Source: a virus
Direction: 5' to 3' (one strand)
Virus record (IMG/VR): IMGVR_UViG_3300043466_000184
Coordinates: 1-37,179 of that record
DNA length: 37,179 nt
Position numbers and translations under genes: made by a program. Below are positions 1-6,700 of the stretch, piece after piece; position 1 is the stretch's first letter, and each line of letters begins with the position of its first letter. Under the pieces are notes generated by a model. It had not been told where the DNA came from and searched no databases. It was given only the letters and a program-made list of their open reading frames with translations.

Positions 1-127
1 CAATGTCAGTAGCGCCTGCCCAAGATTTAGCGTGAGAATCACCCCAAGCAATTGCGTTGTTTGCGCCTTGACCCCAACCTATTGCGTTGTTCGCTGCGCC
101 ATCTCCCCATCCGTTGCTATTTGCCAT
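1..127 (-). CDS. Tail fibre/structural protein, N-terminal part only (cut by window edge)
   Basis: The minus strand encodes 42 residues starting MANSNGWGDGAANNAIGWGQ and then runs off the left edge. It is base-for-base the same as the first 127 bases of the complete gene at 32903-33784. If base 1 is joined to base 33657 the gene is completed, so this is the other end of a circular map rather than a truncated gene. It follows the connector gene at 209-709. See the complete copy for product details. Confidence 0.85.
   Translation of the reverse strand, partial: MANSNGWGDGAANNAIGWGQGANNAIAWGDSHAKSWAGATDI
1..127. repeat. Exact 127-bp direct repeat, copy 1 (terminal overlap of circular map)
   Basis: Bases 1-127 are identical to 33658-33784. 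Identity stops at base 128 (T here, C at 33785), and the flanking sequence is then only homologous. A repeat of exactly 127 bases that begins at the first base of the window matches the overlap left by a k=127 assembler at a circular junction or graph branch. Confidence 0.95.
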
Positions 128-212
128 TTTCTTGTTTCTTTAAGTATGTGATCAGTTTTTCTACGTTTTCCTTTCGGGGTTTGTAGCTTCCTACCTTAGT
201 TCGTTTTTTCAT
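117..212 (-). CDS. Conserved 31-aa basic microprotein between connector and fibre
   Basis: A short ORF, MKKRTKVGSYKPRKENVEKL then about ten more residues ending NGK. Its ATG overlaps the connector stop as ATGA, and its end overlaps the start of the fibre gene. The diverged module at 33774-33872 has a counterpart in the same place that keeps the pattern RTKVG-(S/T)-YKP, EN-(V/I)-EKL and a lysine-rich end, although most of the DNA differs. That conservation argues for real coding. Function is unknown; a small DNA-binding or regulatory peptide, or translational coupling, are possible. Confidence 0.65.
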   Translation of the reverse strand: MKKRTKVGSYKPRKENVEKLITYLKKQENGK

Positions 213-709
213 ATATACCAGCCGGTGTAATTATTCATGCGATCCGGGTACATATCATCGTTAGAGTTATTATTATACTCCGGAAACAGGTTATTGTTAA
301 AACACATATAATTGATAAAACGCTCCGTGTAATGCTGAGCAATTGAGCGTTCCTTTTCAGTTAAGTAATCAACTTCGTTTTTGTCTACGTTTTCGCTATT
401 CTCAGACGAATGTTTATAAACTCCTTTGTTAGCGATTGTATAAGCTGCGAAAGGCAAATATTCAACCATTGCCCAGTGAATCAACATTGGCTTGACGTAT
501 GTGTTTACCAAAGTTAGATAATTGCCTGATAGCGTTCCTGCAATAATATCCGCTTCGATCTTTTCGAGTAACTTAGTACCTAAGTAGTTTTGAATATGAA
601 TATCTTGCGCGATTTTGATAAACTGCACGAATTTATCCACGTCCACGTTACCATTGGTAGCAGTGAACTTCTTTAGATCAGTGTCTGTAATTAATAGTGC
701 CTGCGCCAT
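209..709 (-). CDS. Head-tail connector/adaptor-like protein (DUF6712-like), copy A
   Basis: A 166-aa protein with a helical N-terminal half (LITDTDLKKFTATNGNVD, IAQDIHIQNYLGTKLL) and a C-terminus ending NNYTGWYI. It resembles the DUF6712-type proteins next to portal genes in Bacteroidota phages, which probably complete the head-tail joint; the function is inferred from context. It starts at the base where the portal gene stops (709). By hand count about 138 of 166 residues match the copy at 33869-34369, with changes clustered at the N-terminus and near residues 125-150. The start is supported by the same start in the other copy. Confidence 0.7.
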   Translation of the reverse strand: MAQALLITDTDLKKFTATNGNVDVDKFVQFIKIAQDIHIQNYLGTKLLEKIEADIIAGTLSGNYLTLVNTYVKPMLIHWAMVEYLPFAAYTIANKGVYKHSSENSENVDKNEVDYLTEKERSIAQHYTERFINYMCFNNNLFPEYNNNSNDDMYPDRMNNYTGWYI

Positions 710-2505
710 TATTTTACGTCTTTAGGTAAGTTAGGGTTATTAGGCGAAAAGCCTTTCAATGGAAGGTTATTTGGGTAAATAGAAACCTCAAACGGGTTAG
801 TAACTTTGTAGCCTTTAATCTCGGCTGCTCGGGTACCTACCTGCTCAAACTTTCTATCTTTCCCTTTGATGTTGCGCATAAAAGTAACGCGCTCCCATTT
901 GTGATGGCATCGTGCGCCGCCTTTGTACTTAAAAATATCGTATGTATTGGCGCCACCTTCGCCAAAGCCCGGATTTACCGCGCGCTGGCTCATTGCATCA
1001 ATATCTTCTTTGCGAAATAAACGATCTTGTTTAGCCATCATAGCTTTACAAAAGTCGCGATCCGGAGCTGAGTTACCTGTATATCTGTAACGAACTTTAA
1101 AAAACTTCAAAGAATCTACGCGGCTAACTTCTTTGTCCTGTGATGAGCGAGCCGTTGGGTTTGCTGATCCTGCAGAAACAAATTTATAAATCTTGCTTAA
1201 CAGGCTTTCTGGCTGCATTTCTGCGTCTGCCTTATATAATACCTCATCTAATTCCTGATCTTCGTCTGTAGCCTCGCGAGAATCAATTTCTACCCACTCA
1301 TCTGAAAGGTTAGCGGAATCAACTTCCGAAAGTATAGCTTCAAGTTCTGCGTTATGGCTGCTTAACTCTGTACCGGTTTCCTCCTGTACCTGTTCTTGAG
1401 TCATTGCGTTTTCTAGGTCTGTAAATTCTAAAGGTTGTAAGGTTCTAAAGAATAATTTAACCGTAATTCCGTTGAAATGCAGGATCTCATCAAAAGCTGC
1501 TATTAACTCATCTTGTACCGGACGAACTACCATGTTATCAAACAAGATAGCAGAGTTTTTAAGCTCATCAGCATTGGAGCTGAAACCATTTGTAGAGGCA
1601 ACCCCAAACAACAAAGGAGACGTAACGTTATGGCCTAGCATAATCTTACGCATACATTCCTCAGAAAGATATTCGTAATGCTTAGGAGCATCGTTTAAAG
1701 GAATCGAATCAACGGTTGTTCTTTGCTCTGCGTTGTCGTTATATGAAGTAAGTACCTTTTTGCCTTTAGCGCCTGTAAGCTGGGTTTTTACTTTAGAATC
1801 AATGATACTCATTTGTTCCTCAGTAGGCGTCCCGTTGTTAAAGTTTACAACTAACGTAGGCGAAAAGCCGTTTTGAACGTCGTTGATCAGGTACTGCGCT
1901 ATTTCTTCTTCAAGCAGGCAATACGGAAGCGCTCCTTGGTAGTCTGGATAAGCATAATACTTCATTCCGACGTTGTAAGGCTTAGAATAAAGGATTTCGA
2001 CTAATTCGTTTTTACCTCCGTAACCAAAAGCAGGAATGCGCTTAGGTTCAAATTTCTTTATATCCTGCCAGTTATCTGAATAGTAGTAACCTTCAATATC
2101 TCCTTCTTTGTTGCACTTTTCAGCGCGGAGAAGGTTTACCGGCATATGATAAGCCTTTACTATTTTGCTTTTACTTGCGTTGTAGTGAACTTGGATTGAG
2201 AATTGTCCCAATAGCTTGCGGTCCATAGCGATTTTACGGACGCAATCGTCGTGAAAGAGGGTTTTGACTTGCGCGTATTCATTTGGTTTTCTATCTGCAT
2301 TTAAAACGCCTAAACCACGCCCGTAAATTAGGCGCGTAACGTTATTGATAATTGCTGCGTTGGTTGTGCTGTTATTATAGCGATCAATAAGGAATCCGAA
2401 AAAGTTATTTTCACCTCCAAATTCTACCCAGTTATCACGCTTGCTTTCCGTAATTACAGGCGGTTCGTATTGGCTTAAATTTACAAATTGTATGTTACTA
2501 CTCAT
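709..2505 (-). CDS. Portal protein with C-terminal Cys/His domain, copy A
   Basis: A 598-aa protein. Residues 1 to about 400 look like a phage portal: a short N-terminal arm (SKRDNWVEFGGENNFFGFLI), a mixed core, and the conserved segment YLSEECMRKIMLGHNVTSPL followed by GFSSNADEL. Portals form the dodecameric DNA channel at one capsid vertex. From about residue 472 there is a separate module with FCKAMM, YRKEDI-like FRKEDI, NPGFGEGG and CHH (533-535), suggesting a small metal-binding or MuF-like head domain. The gene overlaps the upstream 109-aa gene as ATGA. The second copy at 34372-36147 is very similar in the core but diverges after about residue 395. Confidence 0.85.
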   Translation of the reverse strand: MSSNIQFVNLSQYEPPVITESKRDNWVEFGGENNFFGFLIDRYNNSTTNAAIINNVTRLIYGRGLGVLNADRKPNEYAQVKTLFHDDCVRKIAMDRKLLGQFSIQVHYNASKSKIVKAYHMPVNLLRAEKCNKEGDIEGYYYSDNWQDIKKFEPKRIPAFGYGGKNELVEILYSKPYNVGMKYYAYPDYQGALPYCLLEEEIAQYLINDVQNGFSPTLVVNFNNGTPTEEQMSIIDSKVKTQLTGAKGKKVLTSYNDNAEQRTTVDSIPLNDAPKHYEYLSEECMRKIMLGHNVTSPLLFGVASTNGFSSNADELKNSAILFDNMVVRPVQDELIAAFDEILHFNGITVKLFFRTLQPLEFTDLENAMTQEQVQEETGTELSSHNAELEAILSEVDSANLSDEWVEIDSREATDEDQELDEVLYKADAEMQPESLLSKIYKFVSAGSANPTARSSQDKEVSRVDSLKFFKVRYRYTGNSAPDRDFCKAMMAKQDRLFRKEDIDAMSQRAVNPGFGEGGANTYDIFKYKGGARCHHKWERVTFMRNIKGKDRKFEQVGTRAAEIKGYKVTNPFEVSIYPNNLPLKGFSPNNPNLPKDVK

Positions 2506-2831
2506 AATACGATAAATTCGTTGTTAGACGTATGCGATACGTACTGCCCTTCGTTGATAGTGTAATTAATTATGCTCTGATCAGTACAATATATCTTGTC
2601 TCTGTATATAATTTCGCTACCTTGTTTTAGGGTTAGCATATAACTACGCGCTTCCTTTAAAGCGAACGCTGCTGTAATAGTATTCGTGTATCCGTAAGCT
2701 GCTGAGCTAACAATCGGAACTGTTATTGTTTCGTTTTCAATTTCGTCCGTAATCAGCATAGTATTATACTGCGATTTTCTCGGGATAAAATTAAACGTTT
2801 GGTTGCTTGTTGACGTGCTTAGTACAATCAT
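2502..2831 (-). CDS. Small structural-module protein of unknown function, copy A
   Basis: A 109-aa beta-rich protein beginning MIVLSTSTSNQTFNFIPR, with a conserved core IIYRDKIYCTDQSIINYTIN and a short hydrophobic end. It sits between the tube-like gene (behind a terminator) and the portal, and its stop overlaps the portal start. The copy at 36140-36469 keeps the IPR, D-KI(Y/F)CTDQ and NTITA motifs but little else. Such genes are regular in Bacteroidota phage head modules. I do not recognise a function; a minor virion or assembly protein is plausible. Confidence 0.6.
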   Translation of the reverse strand: MIVLSTSTSNQTFNFIPRKSQYNTMLITDEIENETITVPIVSSAAYGYTNTITAAFALKEARSYMLTLKQGSEIIYRDKIYCTDQSIINYTINEGQYVSHTSNNEFIVL

Positions 2832-2868
2832 ACTTCAATAACTTAAAACAACGGATTTTGTTGCAAAT

Positions 2869-2896
2869 AAAAAAGCCACCCCGTAAGAGATGGCTT
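2869..2896 (-). terminator. Rho-independent terminator after the 180-aa gene (copy A)
   Basis: On the minus strand a hairpin AAGCCA...TGGCTT is followed directly by a T run. It lies 22 bases past the stop of the gene at 2918-3460 and just before the 109-aa gene. A hairpin of different sequence lies in the same place in the second copy (36509-36533), so the position is conserved. Confidence 0.75.
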
Positions 2897-2917
2897 CAAT
2901 TTGTAGTAGGTTATTGA

Positions 2918-3460
2918 CTAGTTGCTATCAATAGTAGCTCCACCGAAAGCAGTAGCTAAACCAGATTCTGTAGTTACATCAATAAAATTGGCGAGCAGTT
3001 TTTCTTGCCCAACCATGGTAAAAGTGTAACCGTTGAGGTCTCCCATGGCCGTGCCATTTGATACGTTTGAAGTTGTTACCTCTAAACCGTGTTCAAGGCC
3101 AGCAAAGAAGAAAGAACCGTTGCGAGATTTTACAACAACGTGCGGACGTCCGTAAGCCAAAAGTTTTGCAGTTTTATGCGTTGCAATATCTTGGTTTTTC
3201 AAAGTGAACGTTAAAGTTTGCTCAGCAAAGGTAGTTCCGTTTTCGCGGCTTGATGTCAAAACCTGATCAAAAGAGTTTGTGCCTTTCAATTCAAATTTGT
3301 AAAGTGTAGCAACACCTGCAACTGAATCAATAACATCTGTATTGGTACCGTCGTAAGTAATTCCTGTATAGTCGCCGTAGTTAACAAAGTAGATTGCATC
3401 AATACCGCCTACTGCTGTCTTACATACTTCCAAACGACCGTTAGCTAAATCACAGCTCAT
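2918..3460 (-). CDS. Abundant structural protein, possibly tail tube, copy A
   Basis: A 180-aa protein starting MSCDLANGRLEVCKTAVGGI, with a central segment (SSRENGTTFAEQTLTFTLKN, then KLLAYGRPHVVVKSRNGSFF) predicted to be beta-rich. It lies directly after the major capsid gene and has its own terminator on both sides, an arrangement typical of highly expressed virion genes. Size, beta content and position fit a tail-tube or major tail protein, but no diagnostic motif is visible. The second copy at 36557-37120 (187 aa) is clearly homologous, with an insertion near residues 30-40. An alternative is a second capsid or decoration protein. Confidence 0.6.
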   Translation of the reverse strand: MSCDLANGRLEVCKTAVGGIDAIYFVNYGDYTGITYDGTNTDVIDSVAGVATLYKFELKGTNSFDQVLTSSRENGTTFAEQTLTFTLKNQDIATHKTAKLLAYGRPHVVVKSRNGSFFFAGLEHGLEVTTSNVSNGTAMGDLNGYTFTMVGQEKLLANFIDVTTESGLATAFGGATIDSN

Positions 3461-3484
3461 CTTGTATATTTTTTTGGGTTAAAC

Positions 3485-3514
3485 AAAAAAGGGAAGGCAT
3501 TTGACCTCCCCTTT
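3485..3514 (-). terminator. Rho-independent terminator after the major capsid gene (copy A)
   Basis: The minus strand reads AAAGGGGAGG, a short loop, then CCTTCCC and a T run. It is 18 bases past the capsid stop. A comparable strong hairpin sits in the same place in the second module at 37143-37170. Confidence 0.8.
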
Positions 3515-3531
3515 CTATCAGTTAGTTAAAA

Positions 3532-4482
3532 TTAGTTAGCGGAGTTTGTGATACCGTAAGTAACCATATCCTCAGCAAAACCGTATTTAGCATCTGCGGT
3601 GAAACGCATTACAAATCTGGCGTTCTGAGATCCGTCAATTGGGCTCATATCAATCACCTGTACTTCGTTCATATCGTTTAATAAACCGGTCGCAAAGTGA
3701 AGGTTGCTAGATGGAGTAGCGATAGCTGTGTTAGCAGCCATACCGTTAGCCATAAATACAGGAATACCGTCAAAGAAAAGGTCGCCCAATACTTGGTTGT
3801 TACCTTTGTTCTCATAACCGTTAGCACCAACTCCAGAAGCAGCAAAACCACCTAATGCACGTACATACGCCTTGTAGATGTTTTGAGCTACGTAAAGTTT
3901 AAGATCTGGGTGTCCGTAAAGGCGAGCAGGAATAGCATCAACCAATTTACCGAGCTCAACAACAACGTCACCAGCATCTACAGTTGTACCAGCTACTTCT
4001 TGAGCTGCAGGCAAAGCTGCATCCAAAGCAATTTGTGTAGAGATACCTGAGAATTGACCGTTAGTTGCGTTAACACCTGTCCAGATGTTTGTTTCCATTG
4101 CAGAAGCAACTTGAGCAGACAATTGACCGATAACAAAATCAACAAATGATTTTGGCATTACGTCAAAAGCAGAGAAGCCCATCTCAGCAGCTTGCCAAGT
4201 CGAACGAAATGTTTTTTTACAGAACTCAAGGTTTACTTGAAATTCTTCCGGCTGCAAAATGCGCTCAGTAAGGGTTACTGTAGTGCTAGCATCAAAGTCG
4301 CAAGTAGCGTTCTTGATGATCGCATCGTTAGAATATTTCTGAATTACTTCTTTAAATTTGATGTTAGGGTGGATAGTGAATCCGCCTTTTTCAAGGGTTG
4401 GAGCAGACAATAAAGCTGCTGCAATATACTTACCGGCAAACTCGCCAGCGTAAGTAGTTGTAATTGAAGTTGTTGTACTCAT
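3532..4482 (-). CDS. Major capsid protein
   Basis: A 316-aa protein starting MSTTTSITTTYAGEFAGKYI, with the layout of Bacteroidota phage coat proteins. An N-terminal arm leads into an E/F-rich segment (LQPEEFQVNLEFCKKTF). An alpha/beta core has a conserved PARLYGHPDLKLYV segment, and the C-terminal strand is QNARFVMRFTADAKYGFAED. These features support an HK97/P22-fold coat. It lies downstream of protease, scaffold-like and decoration-like genes and is followed by a strong terminator, consistent with high expression. The second module ends just before where its capsid gene would be. Confidence 0.8.
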   Translation of the reverse strand: MSTTTSITTTYAGEFAGKYIAAALLSAPTLEKGGFTIHPNIKFKEVIQKYSNDAIIKNATCDFDASTTVTLTERILQPEEFQVNLEFCKKTFRSTWQAAEMGFSAFDVMPKSFVDFVIGQLSAQVASAMETNIWTGVNATNGQFSGISTQIALDAALPAAQEVAGTTVDAGDVVVELGKLVDAIPARLYGHPDLKLYVAQNIYKAYVRALGGFAASGVGANGYENKGNNQVLGDLFFDGIPVFMANGMAANTAIATPSSNLHFATGLLNDMNEVQVIDMSPIDGSQNARFVMRFTADAKYGFAEDMVTYGITNSAN

Positions 4483-4505
4483 TTTGTTTAATTATTTAAG
4501 TTCGA

Positions 4506-4928
4506 TTATACTACGGTTAAAGTGATTGCTCCTGCAGCAGTTCCCATACCGAAAACATACCAGTTAGAACCGTCACATTTTAATTCTACGAAATCACCAA
4601 CTGTATCAGCAGAAGCAGAGAAGGTAATAGTGTTTTCGTCAGCTCCCGGTACAAGTGTGCTGTTTACAATAACACCACCTTGGATTTTGTTAGTAGCTGC
4701 TTTGATAGTCCAAGCAGTAGTTGCAAACAAAGCGCCTACGATAAAACGGTAATTTTGACCGGCAGCATCAGCAACAGCAGGAAGTGTAATTTGTGCGCCT
4801 GCAGCAGCATTAAGGATAAATACTTTACCACTATCCTCAGCAGTTAAAGTTGCTGCGCCTGTTAATGTTTCCATTACATCTAATTGACGGATAACGTCAT
4901 TCGATACTACATTATAAGTTGTACTCAT
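4506..4928 (-). CDS. Head decoration-like / small structural protein
   Basis: A 140-aa, Ala/Thr/Val-rich, almost cysteine-free protein whose last two thirds look like a single beta sandwich (VFILNAAAGAQITLPA, YRFIVGAL, NTITFSASADTVGDFVELKC). It lies just before the major capsid gene and after the scaffold-like gene, where decoration or cement proteins are usually encoded. The assignment rests on size, composition and position only. A head-fibre or capsid-stabilising protein is the main alternative. Confidence 0.5.
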   Translation of the reverse strand: MSTTYNVVSNDVIRQLDVMETLTGAATLTAEDSGKVFILNAAAGAQITLPAVADAAGQNYRFIVGALFATTAWTIKAATNKIQGGVIVNSTLVPGADENTITFSASADTVGDFVELKCDGSNWYVFGMGTAAGAITLTVV

Positions 4929-4934
4929 TTTTAG

Positions 4935-5549
4935 TTATTTGTTTAATTTTTCAAAAATTGAATCAATAGTTGTGCGCGTTTTTCTTGGTGCTAATTTGAA
5001 CAATTCAACCGGCTGCGCATTTTCCGGATTGTGTTGTATAGGTTTAGGCTCTACTTCTTCTGCTGCCAATTCAACCGGTGCCGCTTCTTCTGCAACTACT
5101 TCGGGAGTTTCAGCTTTGAACTTTGCCAATTCTGCTTTTAATGTGTCGTTTTCAGCTTGCAATTTTTCCATAGCGCTAAAGAACGTTTCTTTGATAATGC
5201 TTTCAACCGTCTTTTTTGGAGCAGCTTCTGCAGCCATTTCTTCTTCGATCTTGTTGCCGCCTTCAACTTCTACTTCCACTTCTGGAGCTTCTTCTTCGAC
5301 TTCTTTTTCTTTGATTTCAGCAATCATGCCTTCTTCAGCAACAACCAAAACCATTCCGTTTTCTAGGTCGTACTCGCCAACAGGAACAGCAATACGCTGA
5401 TCATCTTCTGTAACAATAAATACTTCGTTACCTGCTTCAAACGCATCAGCTTCTAATACAGAAACGCCGTCAGTTAATTTCATTTGTTCGAGCTTTACTT
5501 CCATTCCGAGAAGCGCGCGAACTTTGTTTAAAATCTTGTTTTCGTTCAT
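4935..5549 (-). CDS. Scaffold-like acidic protein
   Basis: A 204-aa, very Glu/Ala-rich protein. Residues about 20-75 form a compact domain (VLEADAFEAGNEVFIVTEDD), followed by a Glu/Val low-complexity stretch. A coiled coil follows at roughly 118-145 (FSAMEKLQAENDTLKAELAK), with a basic C-terminus (APRKTRTTIDSIFEKLNK). An acidic, coiled-coil body with a basic capsid-binding tail is typical of phage scaffolds, and the gene sits between the XkdF-like protease and the capsid genes. The function is inferred. Confidence 0.6.
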   Translation of the reverse strand: MNENKILNKVRALLGMEVKLEQMKLTDGVSVLEADAFEAGNEVFIVTEDDQRIAVPVGEYDLENGMVLVVAEEGMIAEIKEKEVEEEAPEVEVEVEGGNKIEEEMAAEAAPKKTVESIIKETFFSAMEKLQAENDTLKAELAKFKAETPEVVAEEAAPVELAAEEVEPKPIQHNPENAQPVELFKLAPRKTRTTIDSIFEKLNK

Positions 5550-5602
5550 TGTTTTTTTACTTTATACCTGCTTAACTTAATTAATATAATTCTGTTGCAC
5601 TT

Positions 5603-5791
5603 TTAACTGCTTACGTTGGTTATAGTTCGCGTTCCATTCGTGTTTGTAACTGTATGCGTTCCCTGCTGAACTAAGCTGCCGATTCCTTGATTTTGCAGGT
5701 CTCCGTTGCAGCAATCTTTTGAATAAGTACCATTACCACATAGGCATCCGCGCTTACCGCCTCTTGGACTTGATTTACTTGGTGTTTTCAT
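5603..5791 (-). CDS. Small Cys-rich (SEC-C-like) protein
   Basis: A 62-aa basic protein with a compact cysteine cluster, CLCGNGTYSKDCCNGDLQNQ, resembling a SEC-C-type zinc-binding knuckle (CxC...CC), and a Thr/Asn-rich tail. It starts immediately after the stop of the protease-like gene (5792). Similar short genes occur next to the protease in related phages. Role unknown; a minor head or assembly factor is possible. Confidence 0.55.
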   Translation of the reverse strand: MKTPSKSSPRGGKRGCLCGNGTYSKDCCNGDLQNQGIGSLVQQGTHTVTNTNGTRTITNVSS

Positions 5792-6679
5792 TTATTGGTT
5801 TTTAAGTTGTTCGAGTTTACGTTGCGCCCATTCCACACCGGCATCGCCTCCCCACGCTAGCCACATCAATCTACCGCATCCGTCGCCTAGTTCTTTATCT
5901 GAGTTTTGGCGATGACGTTCAAACGCTGCCATTCTGGCAATTGTATCTCTGCTGATGGGTTCGCCTTTTGCTAGTTGGTTTGCTCTGGCTTTTCCTACAG
6001 AAGTACCGCAAGATCCCCAACCGTTTTGCTCTGCCCAGCGTAAAGCTACTTTAGCGTTCTCGCTTGCAGCTTTAGGATAGTCGGAATAAGATTCCAATTT
6101 AACGTCTAAGATTTCTTTAAGGAAAGCAATCAGTTCTTCTTTTTCTTCGTTCTGAGCGCTCATTTCGTATTTATCAGCAAAGTAACCTTCAATTGAAAAG
6201 CCTTTTACCTCGCCGGCCTTTACGCGCTTCCAAATATCGTCGTTGTTTACCTTCATTGAAATCATCCACGTTCCCTTTGGTAAACTGAATCCGTACTTTA
6301 CAGATTTGTCGTGCACATCGTCCTCAATTATCCAGCTTTCAACAACTGACATTCCATCAAGGTCTTTAGCGTGTTCTAAGGTTGCGTTGTTTTGGTTTGA
6401 TCGCATTAAAAACAATTCAGATGCTTTACGCACGGTTTCTTCCTTAAAGAATATCTCCCATTCGCGTTTTGTCTTTTCGTTTTTGCGGTAAATCTTTTTG
6501 TTAGGCACCAAAGCAGCTCCCATCAAAATGCGCTTCTCCTGATCAATCTCTTTTAGCTCTACTTTGTGTTTTGCTAAGGCAATAAAGTTTTCCTCTATAG
6601 CTGGGTATTCTACAACGGAAACAGCCTCAATGCCGTGCATCGGATCCTTCTCGTCAATAATTAATTCAATTAGTTCCAT
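5792..6679 (-). CDS. XkdF-like prohead protease
   Basis: A 295-aa protein with two parts. Residues 1 to about 175 match the putative phage serine protease XkdF pattern: an N-terminal IDEKDPMHGIEAVSVVEYPA, then ALVPNKKIYR, LEHAKDLDGMSVVESWIIED and GEVKGFSIEGYF. The C-terminal 100 residues form a helical module (YPKAASENAKVALRW, CGTSVGKARANQLAKGEPIS, MWLAWGGDAGVEWAQRKL) often appended to phage head proteases. It would process scaffold and coat during capsid maturation. It lies directly upstream of the scaffold-like and coat genes. Confidence 0.75.
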   Translation of the reverse strand: MELIELIIDEKDPMHGIEAVSVVEYPAIEENFIALAKHKVELKEIDQEKRILMGAALVPNKKIYRKNEKTKREWEIFFKEETVRKASELFLMRSNQNNATLEHAKDLDGMSVVESWIIEDDVHDKSVKYGFSLPKGTWMISMKVNNDDIWKRVKAGEVKGFSIEGYFADKYEMSAQNEEKEELIAFLKEILDVKLESYSDYPKAASENAKVALRWAEQNGWGSCGTSVGKARANQLAKGEPISRDTIARMAAFERHRQNSDKELGDGCGRLMWLAWGGDAGVEWAQRKLEQLKNQ

Positions 6680-6700
6680 AGCCTATAAACTTGTTTTATT

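Noticed and set aside
1-127. Diversity-generating retroelement template/variable repeat pair (1-127 with 33658-33784)
   Set aside because: No reverse transcriptase is present and the two copies are identical without adenine-biased changes.
1-127. att site or true terminal repeat of a linear genome
   Set aside because: No integrase, and the second copy is internal with diverged homologous sequence after it. The length of exactly 127 points to assembly overlap.
4939-5400. Long open frame on the plus strand opposite the scaffold-like gene
   Set aside because: It is the reverse frame of a Glu/Ala-rich coding gene (hence Ser/Phe-rich), has no coherent neighbours on that strand and no promoter. 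All other genes are on the minus strand.
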